From positions 168,153-224,906 of the forward strand of contig NW_005434629.1 of assembly GCF_000315625.1 (NCBI RefSeq): 56,754 nucleotides of DNA, given 5' to 3'. Of this stretch, positions 31,272 through 41,758 are shown in pieces (the first letter of the stretch is position 1; each line of letters opens with the position of its first letter). The notes beneath the pieces were generated by a model that did not search any database, was not told the origin of the DNA, and saw only the letters and a list, made by a program, of their open reading frames with translations. The DNA comes from Guillardia theta CCMP2712 (Eukaryota; Cryptophyceae; Pyrenomonadales; Geminigeraceae). Made by a program: the position numbers and the translations under genes.

Positions 31272-33816
31272 TCATGCCACGTCAAGCCTTGAGCACTGCA
31301 TGTCTTCATAGACCTTCGTTGTCGTCTTTGTGCTTCGCAATCGACCTGTGGCACGGTCAGGGATGCGGTACTATACAGTCCTGCTTTCCTTAGGTCAAGC
31401 ATTATCTCTTCGTTTGTTCTGTTGAAGAACACCCCGTCGGATGCTCCCTGTTGCAAGTTACAAAAGATGATTTCAAGTTGTCGTCCTTGACAAAGTTTCA
31501 AGCATCTATTCTCTCGCCTTCCAAGCCCTCTCCCCTCCTATTCATCTTTCTTCTTTCTTGTCAGCTCTTTTCCCATCCTTCCCTCTCCTCCCCTGCCCTC
31601 CCCTGCCTTTCTCTGCCTATTCCTCTGCAACCGCAATCAACACAAGATTCTCGTAATCACCTCCCCCAATTCGTGACTGCTCTCTGACTGCCTGACAGCG
31701 AACTGCGACGCTGAGGAGGGGTCTTCACCGCCAGCTCCCTGCTCGTCAATGTTATGGCCGTTGAATACAACGTGAGAGGAAGGAGCGGGAGAGGGAGCGG
31801 GGAGAGGGACAGGCAAGGCTTGACCCATTCGATGCGCGGTGGAGGTTTCGCCGGCGATCTCTTGCTACGCAAACGTCTCACCCCTGGGGCTCTGCTCCGG
31901 TCTCGTTACCTTGCCCACTTCTCCATCACCTCCACCGCCTTGGAAGACTCGCCTAGCGGTAGGTCAGCCAATTTCTGAGGGAGCGGCTCTGCGCATCGAC
32001 CTTGATCGAGGTACATCTGAAGTTGTTGGAGGGTCGACGATTCTGACGTATCCAATAATGACCCCTGCCCTCAGGGTCTCAGTGCTGAGATTCATTGTCA
32101 GTGACTTGCCTTGGGGAAGAGTTTCCTCCGAATCTCTTTTCTGATCTCGAAACGTGTCAAGTCGACAAGAAAAGGAAGAGACGGTTTGGCAGCAAGTAGA
32201 CGAACAGGGAGGATGGATGAAACTAAATCAGCACCTGTACTTCCTGGCTTGCATTTCATACCCCGACTCATCTTGAAAAAGAAAAAAATCACGCACGCAC
32301 ACCATGGCCTGACAATCAAAAACCCACCCTCGACGACAATCTTAAGCACCTCATCTCTGTCAGGGATGAGCTGAAAGAAATCTCAACGGGCGCAATGACG
32401 AGCAAAAGCGACGGAAACCTGCAGACCGGTCTCTCTCAGGCAGCTCAGTTCACACCCGACTTGATCTTCAAAGAGCTGGAAATGCATGTGAGTACGTTAG
32501 GGACGTGCGGCAAACTTATCAACCGCTCCCAAGTCTCTCGGATGGAATTCTCCGTCCCTGTGACGGGTTCCAAGTATACAATCACACAAGCTCTTGTCCA
32601 GAGTGCAAGAATTCACCGCACAATGCAGGAAAGCTCTGTGTTATTCTATCTCATCAACATTCAGTAAGGATCAACAGCCCGAGCGCTACAACCTCTGAGA
32701 TATGAACAAACCCTTCTGTTGTCAACCATAGTTCCATCTTCACAGCATTACAAGGGTGCCACGTCGAGGGAAAAGCTCTCACAGTCGTCTTCTCGTGAGT
32801 TATGAGAATGTACGGCCCAACATTCCTCCAGTACCAGTAGGGCCCCAGTAGGATTCCTGCACTCTCAGGTAAGCCACCGCTGTCGCTAGGAACGGTTCGA
32901 AACATCCACCCTCATCAGGCATGTAGAAGCCTTTTCCTTGCAGCAGAGCATCCACGAAAATTTTCCCGATGTTGTGCTGTCGAGGGAGACTTGTTGTAAG
33001 TTTCAACCAAGAAGGCAGATAAGCTCACAATGTATTCCGTCTCCGACCGTAAAGTGCAGTTTTGCCAGGGGCAATGCCTGCAGCACGGCAGTCAGGCAGC
33101 TTGCAAAGACAACTACCACTGATGGCGTCTAGCGGGTAGACCTGTCGGTCAGGATGCAGCTGGAGTCCGAGAACAAGAAGTACGAGCCTGCGTTTTCTTT
33201 CGGCATCATTCTCACGAGAGCATCAGGAGTGAGTCCATAGAAGCTTAACAACGTCTTGTGGTCAGTGTGCATGGCGACCAAGTGCTGGTCGCTGAGGCCT
33301 TGCCAACATGTGAGAAACTCTCGATCCTCTCAATCTCCTGCTCACCTCCTACGATAAACCTCCACTTACTCGCCGCAGTCCCTTCTGCGCCAGGCTCCCT
33401 GTGCAAGCCACGGGTTGGTGCGAGCCACGGGTTGGTCGAGTTTCGCCCATCACAACTTACCTAACATTACAAACGAAGTTCATGTCGTAGATATTTCGTC
33501 CTTGACTATCAAACTCCTCATCCGGTCTGACGTCAGGAAACGTGGGTCTGATTGCATCCAACGTCTCTTTCTTGAATTCCCTTGCCATCTCCTCCAACGT
33601 CGCATTTGACCCAGGGGCAAATCGGTACAAGAGAACGTTATCCGAGCTACTGCTCAGATCTAGATCGTCAGCACCTCCCCGCAGTCTTGAGACGGAGGTA
33701 ACATCAGGACGAGACAGGGAAAGGGAGACAGGATGGCGTTCGAACCTAGTCCCCAAGGATCCTACAAGATATAACAAGTCAACCTTGAAGTCTGCAGGAA
33801 AAGACCAGAGAACCAA
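31272..33816 (-). CDS. Unrecognised multi-exon gene, boundaries partly resolved
   Basis: Coding blocks in minus-strand frame with good splice sites run from about 33816 to a stop near 31272. The 5' blocks read SVSRLRGGADDLDLSSSSDN, LEEMAREFKKETLDAIRPTF and RNIYDMNFVCNVR, then KWRFIVGG joined by a 47-bp intron to LSDQHLVAMHTDHKTLLSFY, then AVLQALPLAKLHFTVGDGI and LLGPYWYWRNVGPYILITHE. The 3' blocks read LPVRLLAAKPSLPFLVDLTR, STLQQLQMYLDQGESSKAVE, GGEDPSSASQFAVRQSESSH and FFNRTNEEIMLDLRKAGLYS. Stops near 32655 suggest it could be two genes. No ATG is found in frame at the 5' end, where an acceptor-like sequence stands, so the first exon is missing from my model. No domain recognised. The SRLRGG segment resembles the region just after cleaved signal peptides in some algal preproteins. 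Confidence 0.45.
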
Positions 33817-34155
33817 GGAGTGAAGAGTAGAGGATAGCAGCGGGGATCATCCTGTCTCATGGCTCCTCATGCGCTTTACTGTGAAACCATGCTGGTCGGC
33901 GGATCCTGGAGGATGGTCAGGCTGAATCGTTCTTGGATCTCCTCTCTTTAGAGCTGGATTCGCTGTGGACAACCTCACTCTCCCACCTCTCTCCGTCTCT
34001 GTCTCCCTCCCTCCCTCCCTCCCTCTCATCTGTCCCTCTCTGTCCCTCCCTCTTCCTCTCTCTCTCCCTCCTTCAGCACGCTTGCGCCATAATAAGGCGC
34101 ATCGCCCAGACACGGAAAATATGATGGTGCTCTTGTAAAAGATAAAAAAGAAATT
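33817..34155. other. Intergenic region with C/T-rich tract
   Basis: No gene seen. 33970-34080 is a CCCT/CTCT-rich tract; the remainder is unremarkable sequence between the orphan gene and the tRNA pair. Confidence 0.5.
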
Positions 34156-34237
34156 CGACATCGGTGAGATTCGAACTCACGCGGGGAGACCCCAGCAGAT
34201 TTCGAGTCTGCCGCCTTAACCGCTCGGCCACGATGTC
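34156..34237 (-). tRNA. tRNA-Ser (anticodon CGA)
   Basis: 82 nt on the minus strand. The acceptor stem GACATCG pairs with CGATGTC with discriminator G. The D-arm has GGCCGAGCGGTTAAGGC; the anticodon stem is GCAGA/TCTGC around loop CTCGAAA, giving anticodon CGA (codon UCG). A long variable arm (TGGGGTCTCCCCG region) is the class II hallmark of tRNA-Ser, and the T-arm contains GTTCGAATC. There is no intron. CCA is not encoded, as expected in a eukaryotic nuclear gene. Confidence 0.96.
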
Positions 34238-34249
34238 ATCTCACGTCTG

Positions 34250-34322
34250 TGCCCCCACTGAGGATCGAACTCAGGACCTTTCGCTTACGAAGCGAACGCA
34301 CTACCAACTGTGCTATGGAGGC
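34250..34322 (-). tRNA. tRNA-Thr (anticodon CGT)
   Basis: 73 nt on the minus strand, 12 bp from the tRNA-Ser gene. The acceptor stem GCCTCCA pairs with TGGGGGC (one G-T pair), discriminator A. The D-arm has TAGCACAGTTGGTAGTGC; the anticodon stem is TTCGC/GCGAA with loop TTCGTAA, giving anticodon CGT (codon ACG). The T-arm has GGTTCGA-like GAGTTCGATCCTC. No intron. Confidence 0.96.
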
Positions 34323-35278
34323 AGCTCGCCTCAGAGCATCTTTTTGTCAATATATAACGTGGCATGTTTTTCATTTTAGCTCAGTGCCGCCCGGGCCGGC
34401 TTCTGAGCCCGGCTGCTCCGAGGCTTTCACTGATCAGGTTTGTCAGGCTCCCGGCGCAACTTTGAAACAGTGAATGTGAAGTTCAGCGCCGGGCAGCAGC
34501 AGACAGCGCCGGCCGCCGGGGCCGGGGGGGTCGGAGTCATGAACTCGGAAAGCGGGCGCCGCCCCGTACCGGCGGTCCGATCCGGCATCCCGGGCCGCCG
34601 CCGGCCGGGCCGGGCGTTACCGGTGGCTGAGCCTCCGAGGGTTGATGAGGGCAGTGGGGTGCTACTAGCCGACGGTACTACACTACCGTACTACAGTACG
34701 CCGTCACGAGGGGGGGTACTAGTAGGAGGAGTCGGGGAGGAGGGGTAGTCACGGTAGTACCGATTGAGGAGGACCTACCTTGAGGGTGACCTCCCGGCAC
34801 ATGTCTTGCCAACACTGTTCAAAATGAAAGCCGCTTAGCATGCTGCTTTGCTCCTCTCTCCTCGTGGCTCGAGACTGCCGCTCCCCTTCTAGCTGCTGTC
34901 TTGCACGCAGCTCCTTGCTCTCGCTCTGAACATCAGTTTATGTTACCTGGGACTATCTCTTCCCCTCGTTTCCGACCTGCTCTGCTGAGCTTGTTGTTTG
35001 TTTACTTTTGCCTTGCGTTTTTCAATTCTAATATGCAACAACGCTTTTTCTTCTTCGATCAATTTCTCATTTTCATGCTGTTCCCTCCTCACCTGCTGGA
35101 TCTGTCTTTGGTACTTGAATCATCAACCTTGCCATGACTTTCAATATAAATGTCCTGCGATGTTGCACCCAAGTCCATCGAAAAATTGTTGTAAAATGAT
35201 TTCGTGTGATTTATTGAAAGCGTGCTTTGACAACATCTCCACAGTCGATCGTTGGAGCAGAGTGAAATCTCTGTGAAT
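34323..35278. other. Intergenic region with a GC-rich island
   Basis: No gene supported. 34385-34640 is a very GC-rich island (GCCGCCGGCCGGGCCGGGCG near 34595), followed by GGTACTAC/GTAGTAC words (34670-34770) that recur near 4642 and 23270. 34850-35270 is AT-richer and probably the promoter and 5' UTR of the PDZ gene. Confidence 0.5.
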
Positions 35279-38200
35279 ATGTCCGGCGCTGAACCAACCG
35301 GAGTGCTTGCATCATTTCGTTCCATCCGGAAGATTTGGGAAGAGCGAGATTCAAAGAAGGACGGGACAAAGGAAGCGGTTACAAAGACTAATCCGCAGCT
35401 ACCCCCACCTTCGCCATCCTCCAAATCACACCAAGACCCTTCCGCTGATCCCTTTCATCTGTATGGTTTCTCACTGCAAGAGGAAGCCGGTTCTGGTAGT
35501 ACGAATATTCAGATCAAGAAGGTCGCGCGAGGCGGGATGGCAGACTTGGCGGGAGTTATCTTCCCAGGAGACAAGGTCTTGGAAGTCAACGGGATTGACG
35601 TCAGGGATTGGCCTCTAGACAAAGTGAGCATGGCGATATCCTTGGATCCCTCTCAGTTGAAGACTGATCTCCAGGTTTACCCGCTCATGTCCGAGGAGCG
35701 CTGCGGACTGCTCCTGCGCCTCTCGTTACAGAGGATCGGGTTCGAAGGTGGGGAGCTCTTGTGCTGTCGCCTGTTGGTACTGACGCTGTCAAATATTCAG
35801 ACTGTATCAAAGTAGAGCTGGACGGCAGACCGAAGGGAAAGGCTGCTGGGGAACAGCAAGGGGCTGTGGAATCAGATCCTCCCAGGAACCAGGGTATGCC
35901 TCATGAGGAAACAATGACGGCAAACAATTTATCCGAGCGGGAACAACCCATGGATGACGACGAGAATAGTGAAGATCGTACAAGCACAATCCGAAACTAC
36001 AAGACGCGGTGATCTTGCCTTCTTCACATCAGCAGCAGCTGATGCTTTGTAAGGATCCAAGAGCTGTCTTATGAGCTTGAAGAAGCACACGTCTCGACAG
36101 CGCAACACTCGAAAAAACTCGAAGAACTTTTCAGGTTTGCATCGCATCTGTTCATGTCAATCGATAGCTGACCTGTACATGGAAAGGTTGTCTTCTCAAA
36201 AGGACGAAACAATCAAAGAGTTGAAGGACACTGTGAGGAGCTTGCATCTCAAACTTGAACAAGCCTCCACCAACGTGTTGCCAGACTCCGAGCAGGTCGT
36301 GAACATTCGTTGCTTCCTCTGCCTTACTGCATTTGTAACCGAATCAATGTTCAGACGGCATACAAGTCGGAGGATAACGCTAAGGTACAATGGCGGCAAA
36401 ACTAAGATGCGTTCTGACGTGCAATTCAGATCGCTGAGCTCATGTCTGAGAACAACAAACTTCGTCAAGAGTTAGAGAGGCTCTCGTTACACGATCGACA
36501 AGTTGACGATTTGCCGGAGGTAGACTAAGTGTGGCAAGTGCAGTCTGACCATGATCAGGTTCGAGAGTACAAGTTACAGTTGATAGAAAAGAGTGCAAAG
36601 CTACAAGAGCTTGAGAGTGAATGCGCGAGTCTGAAGAGAAACAATGTGATTCAAGCCGTGGAGCTGCAGGTGTTGATGCTCTAACGGCTCTGATTACATC
36701 ACGATTTATTTGTTTGGAAGGAATTACATGATCACATCTCGGGGATGGAGAAGCAAACACAAGCTCTCCAGGTGACGAAACTCACACTGGTCTGTCAAAG
36801 ATATTGATGCCGTCTCGATGGGATGTAGAACCAACTGTTTCCTCCTCTTCCACCACTTGGAATCATCCAGGAAGTTCCTTTTGACGACTTGTTGGAGGAG
36901 GATGACAAGCTCAGGGTAAGCAGCATGGTGTCGCATGACCTTGTGAGACCTTTGCAGGCGATGATTCTAGCTGATGAAGCACTCGGCAAAGCACAACAAG
37001 AGATCACCATGTTGAAGCAGAACGAGAATCAAAGGAAAGAGCTCGAGTATCTCTACATGATTGCACAGGATGAGATTTCACAACTGAGGAACGAGATGCA
37101 ATTGTATCAAAGTAGTCAGCACCGTTCCGAACCAAGTGAAGCATTGATTCATGAGCTACAAACTTTGAGGATGCAGAATTCTGCTTTGACCGAAGAAATG
37201 AATACAGCCAAGGAGCAGGTGAACATGAACAGTAGAGAAAACGAATTTTGTTGAGCTGACCAGTTGAAAGATTTCTTATCTGGAGGATCAAGCTTCGGAG
37301 ATTGAAAGACTGAAGGCCAGCAACCTTACTTTGGAGTACAGCAAACGCAAACTAGAGGAGCTCTTGGAAATCGGCCAACAGAACTATGACATGTATGCCT
37401 CTTCTAGAAGGTTGACAAAACAACCCCAAGGTTCAGACTTGCTGATGTGCATTGTGCCTGAGAGCTAAGAAGATGATAGGTCAAGGTGTGCATGATATCA
37501 AGGAGCTTGAAAGGTGCATGTTTTTTGTAGTTGTCGGAGTTTTTACTTAACGATGTTGCTAGTGTCATGCAAGAGATTGCTGAAGTTGAGGGCATGTTGG
37601 TTGCTCTGATTCAAGAGAAGTTATCCCCGGCTGATGAGGCAAATCTGGGTGAAAGTGAAGAAGCGCTGCAACGACAAGACGTGCAGCCTTGCCTGTCCCT
37701 GTGCTCAGACAGGCTGAAGAAGCTTGTGGAATCCTTGAAGCACAAGGTCGAAGCCTCCTGGACCCCGGGGTCTGATCAGAGCTCTCCCTCGGAGCGTGGG
37801 CCCCATGGCGCGGCTCCCCCAGTGAAGCATCATCCCATCGAGTCTGCCCTTGAGATAGAGCAGCTGCTTGTGCAGATTCACGACCTACACATGGAGAACG
37901 ACAGGATCAAGACGCTGCTCGAGCAGAAGTCGCAGGCCTACGTCGAGTCCCAGAGCTCGTACTCCAGCTGCAGCCTACCACCGTTGCTGACGTGGGACGT
38001 TTGCAGGCTGGCAGCCGCTCAAAACCACTTACAGGCGGTGATGGCGAAGTACGAGGGTTCCAATCCCTCCAGTCCCCTCGTGCTGTCTCCTCAGAGCCCT
38101 TCTGACGCTCTCTACATGCCCCAGGAGCTTCAGGTCCTTGTGGCTCCCACTGACTCATCTCATCATGTTTCAGGAGCGCTTCACCAAGTTTGACAGGCAA

Positions 38201-39815
38201 GTGAAGGAGCTCAAGAAACAGCTCGAAGCGGAGCGAGCTCGGAGGATCCAGCTAGAAGAATCCTCTGCTGCGAACGCGTCGGAGCCATCGGCTGCGACAG
38301 GTCAGCTGCATCATGCTGTGACGGCAGTCGTGAACCGACATCGCCCTCAGAGTACTCAGCAAGGATGTTCGAGTCTGTGGTCTTCGAGAAGAGGGTGTTG
38401 ACCGAGGAGCTTGACGAGGTCTCTTGCAGTTCCCCTGCCTGCCCGCACTGACCTTGCTTGCTCGCAGTTGCGTGAGGAGAAGCGTTTCCTTGAGAGGTGC
38501 CTCACTGATGCCAGGATTGAGGCTGGGCGGTTGGAGACTGAGAACAAGGAGGTACCTCGCTGTGTTGTTTTCTGCCCAGGAGCTGCTGACCCGGTCGGTG
38601 CAGTTAAGCCAAGGTCTGCACGACTGCCAGATGTCGCTCGCCAAGATGGAGGGCAAGTGGAAGGCTGCGCAATCGCGAATCACAAGCCTGGAGAAGGAGA
38701 TTCAGATGAAGAACACTGAAGTGTTCTCGGTCACAGAAGAGGTCAAGCGGATGCGTCAAAATGTCATTCAGAATGGTCGTGCTTCCTGCTCCTCTGCCGT
38801 TGACGCTGATTGGTCTTCTGCTCAGACTCTCAGGCAGAGTTGGAGAACAAGACTTTGCGGGATGAGCTAAAGTTTTACAAGGAAGAGAATGGTGACTTGT
38901 CATTGTGTGTTGTTCCGGTTCTTGTAGCGGCTTACTATCAACTCCAGTCACGCTTAAGAATGAGATTCAAGAATGCAATCAGAAGCTGGCAGACCACAGG
39001 AAAGAGATCGAGCAATGGTACACCAACTTCGACGACAACTACAACAAGTGTAAAGATGACCTCAAGGTGGTTTTTGAGCTCGGGACGTTTTGAGCTCGTG
39101 ACGGGCGTCTGCAGGAGAAGGAGGAGGAGCTTTCGAGAGTCGCGAAGGAGATCAACGAGCTGAAGGAAGCGATCAACGCGAAAGAAGCGGCCATGGGTCA
39201 GAAGGAGCACAAGATGGGTCAGGCTGTCTCTCCCCCTTCCAGCGTCTCTTCTCACCCTCCCCTTCAGGCATCCTGGCAGATCAACTCAAGACGCAGAAGG
39301 AGCGGACGCTCAAGGCTGAAGCGCGAGCTTCTCAGGCTGAGGAGCAGCTGGCAAGCATCTTCTCGGAGCAGTCGAACGACTTCCGCTCCATGGACGAGCT
39401 GAGCTCGAGATACAAGGAGCTCAAGGAGCACAGCCTCGAGCTCCAGGCTGAGCTGAGCAGCAAGCAGATCGAGCTGGCCGTGACAATCGAGAAGAAGGAC
39501 AGCGCCATCAGCTCACTGCAGACGATGGTGAGCTCGACCTGAGCATGACTCCTCCTCTCATGTGACTGACCTCTCCCTCCAAGAAATCCAAGTTGGACAA
39601 GAGCATGGAGCAGATCGAGGTGCTCAACAACTACATCCGAAGCATTCATGGTGCTGCCATGATGCCGCATGCTCCGCGCTGCCGTCTTGACGCCTGACGC
39701 AGGCAACATGGAGCTGGTCAATGTGCCGCCCCATCACCTTCATGAGAACACCATGCCCAACAACCTTGCGACGTGGAGCCCTGAGCCAGCGACGAGAAGA
39801 ACAACGATGATGTGA
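35279..39815 (+). CDS. PDZ-domain protein with long coiled-coil tail
   Basis: Many exons (more than twenty), starting at the ATG at 35279 and ending at the TGA at 39813-39815. Early exons 35279-35674, 35732-35747, 35801-36008, 36054-36134, 36187-36295, 36355-36384, 36430-36519, 36559-36669 and 36721-36771 join in frame, and later ones continue to the tail. The N-terminal exon carries a PDZ domain (about residues 60-140): IQIKKVARGGMADLAGVIFP, GDKVLEVNGIDVRDWPLDKV, a peptide-binding fold for C-termini. Nearly everything after residue 200 is coiled coil (SYELEEAHVSTAQHSKKLEE; MIAQDEISQLRNEMQLYQ; IYLED-type heptads). The last exon gives HLHENTMPNNLATWSPEPAT. A scaffold linking membrane or cytoskeletal partners is likely. 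The 57-bp intron at 35675-35731 is a multiple of three without stop, so it may be retained; retention would complete the last PDZ strand. Confidence 0.82.
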
Positions 39816-40329
39816 TAGATCCTAGTCCCCCTTGTGCTTTACTGTATACCTCTACTGCCCTCCGAGTCGATCATCCGGGATCTCAAGCCTCCCGACCTTA
39901 GGCTCTCGTTCCTCTCACGGCCCAGCCTGACTGTTCTCTGACGCTGGTCAGGCACAGACCGTCCGATTGCGGCAGTGCATTGACCACCGGCCGGTCGTCA
40001 TGCGGCAGCCTCGGGCCGGGGTCCGGGGGGTCGGAACACTGAGCCTGGCAGTGAGTCAGAGTCCGGGGCGAGTCACGGTAGGGCTAACTTAAGCCTTACG
40101 TACGTTCATGGACTGTAAAATAAAAAAAGAGAAAGAAAAAGGCAAAATGAAAAAGGCAAAATCTACGACTGCACGCGTGTCTATGCAGACGCGAAGGAAA
40201 GGAGCGCAGTGAGAGGAGGAAGAGGAAGAGGAAGAGGAAGAAGAAGAGGCAGTCATAGGAGAGGAGACGTACAAGGAAAAGAGCAGGCGAATAGATCAGG
40301 TTGGTTGTACAGCCGAACTCAGGTCCTAC
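39816..40329. other. Intergenic region
   Basis: No gene supported. 39900-40080 is GC-rich with GGGGTCCGGGGGGTCGG. 40095-40270 is A/G-rich (AAAAAAGAGAAAGAAAAA; GAGGAAGAGGAAG) and precedes the methyltransferase start. Confidence 0.5.
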
Positions 40330-41649
40330 ATGGTGCAAGGGGATAAAGTTGATGCCCCCAGCGTGTCGGGGGATGGCAGGGAGGACACGAAGGACGTCGG
40401 TGCTGCTCTTGATAGTTGTCTCAGCATCCTGATAGACAGAACCTCCGACGACCGAGACATCACAAGCGTGTGCAGCAAACTCTCTGCCATGGCAACGCGG
40501 TGCAGCGAGTCGGACATCGAGATCTTCCGTAGACTAGGAGGCATAACTGCTCTTAGCAGAGTCCTCAAGAGGCCAGACCTTGACAGCGACATGGCTGAAG
40601 CAGCAGCAGCAGCGCTAACAAAGCTCTCGCTCCCTCTCACGCGCCGCCCGGAGAGCAAGACTCTGGAGTTCCATCATCATTCCATCACCATTAGGGAGCT
40701 CGAGTACTGCGAGACAGGAACCGCCTACAACATCTGGACAGCCGCGTTGGTGATGTGCAGCTGGGCAGTAGAGAACAATGAGCTGAAGGCGGAATTGGAG
40801 GGTGGGAGGAGGGTCCTGGAGCTGGGGAGTGGTCTGGGTCTTGTAGGAAGCCTGCTGTCGAAGATGGGTGGAGACGTCACGTTCAGCGACTTCGTTCCTA
40901 AAGTTCTTGAGAACCTCGAGGAGACCGTGATGGTGAACAAGCTGAGGGGACGAGTGGTCTCGTTGAACTGGGAGAAGGAGGCCGAGACGAGGGGCAAGGA
41001 AGCGTCGAGCGCGTCGTGGTACGGAGGGTGTGTGGACGAAGGCGAGATCACGAGGTTTGCGCATCTGGACGAGGGGGAGATGTTCGACGTGATTGTTGGT
41101 ACGGACATCTGCTATGAATCCGATCACCCTGAGGTCCGATCCTGCCATCTCTTGCTCTTTGTGAGGCCAGAAGGAGGAGAGAGGGGCTGACGAGCGTTGA
41201 CAGTTGCTGCGTGCCGTTGTGTCGAGGAGGCTGAAGCGAGGTGGCGAGGACTGGGAGGAGGGGGAAGATGATGGTGATGGGATGAGCAGGAGGCAAACTC
41301 TTCATTCTCAACGCTGTGAGGTCCTTGGAGATTCATCGTCGCCTTGTCGACCTCCTGGGGAGCATGTGCAGGTACTGCTTATTCTCCTCGTCTGCCCTTT
41401 GCCCGCCACACGCTCCCCCCACTTCCCTTGTCCTCCTTCCTTCTCCTGTTCTCTCTGCTCCTTGCCTTATCTGCGATCAGATCGGTGACAACAGAGAGCA
41501 TCAACAGCGAAGAAGGCAAGTACGCGGTGAGTCCAGCTGCCTTGCTTCGGCTGGCTGATCGTTGACAGGTCAACATCAACGAGTACGGGTGCACACAGCA
41601 CAGCAGGTACTATGCCGGAGGCATGCAATTGATTACAGCATTGCGATGA
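40330..41649 (+). CDS. METTL21/FAM86-type lysine methyltransferase with helical N-terminal extension
   Basis: Five exons, 40330-41133, 41204-41240, 41290-41371, 41481-41526 and 41569-41649; 1050 nt, 349 residues. Residues 20-110 are helical and ARM-like (LSAMATRCSESDIEIFRRLG). The methyltransferase domain follows: TGTAYNIWTAALVMCSWAVE, the SAM-binding motif I VLELGSGLGLVGSLLSKMG, an acidic motif II (VTFSDFVPKVLENLEE), and the post-motif FDVIVGTDICYESDHPE, which in this family (Methyltransf_16) replaces the (D/E)XX(Y/F) loop. The C-terminal strands GGKLFILNAVRSLEIHRRLV and SRYYAGGMQLITALR complete the fold. The family trimethylates lysines of chaperones, elongation factors and other cytosolic proteins. 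The substrate is not predictable here. Confidence 0.88.
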
Positions 41650-41758
41650 CACATCCTCGTCATTGCCTTCGTCCTCGTCCTTGTTCGCGTCCTTGTCCTT
41701 GTCCTTTCCTTGTCCCTGTCGTCCTCGTCCTTGCTCCCCATTCTCTGCATGTGGTCAT

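Noticed and set aside
32395-32667. Plus-strand candidate exon with a GTGAGT-like donor
   Set aside because: Splicing it leads to early stops, whereas minus-strand blocks on both sides join in phase over several exons.
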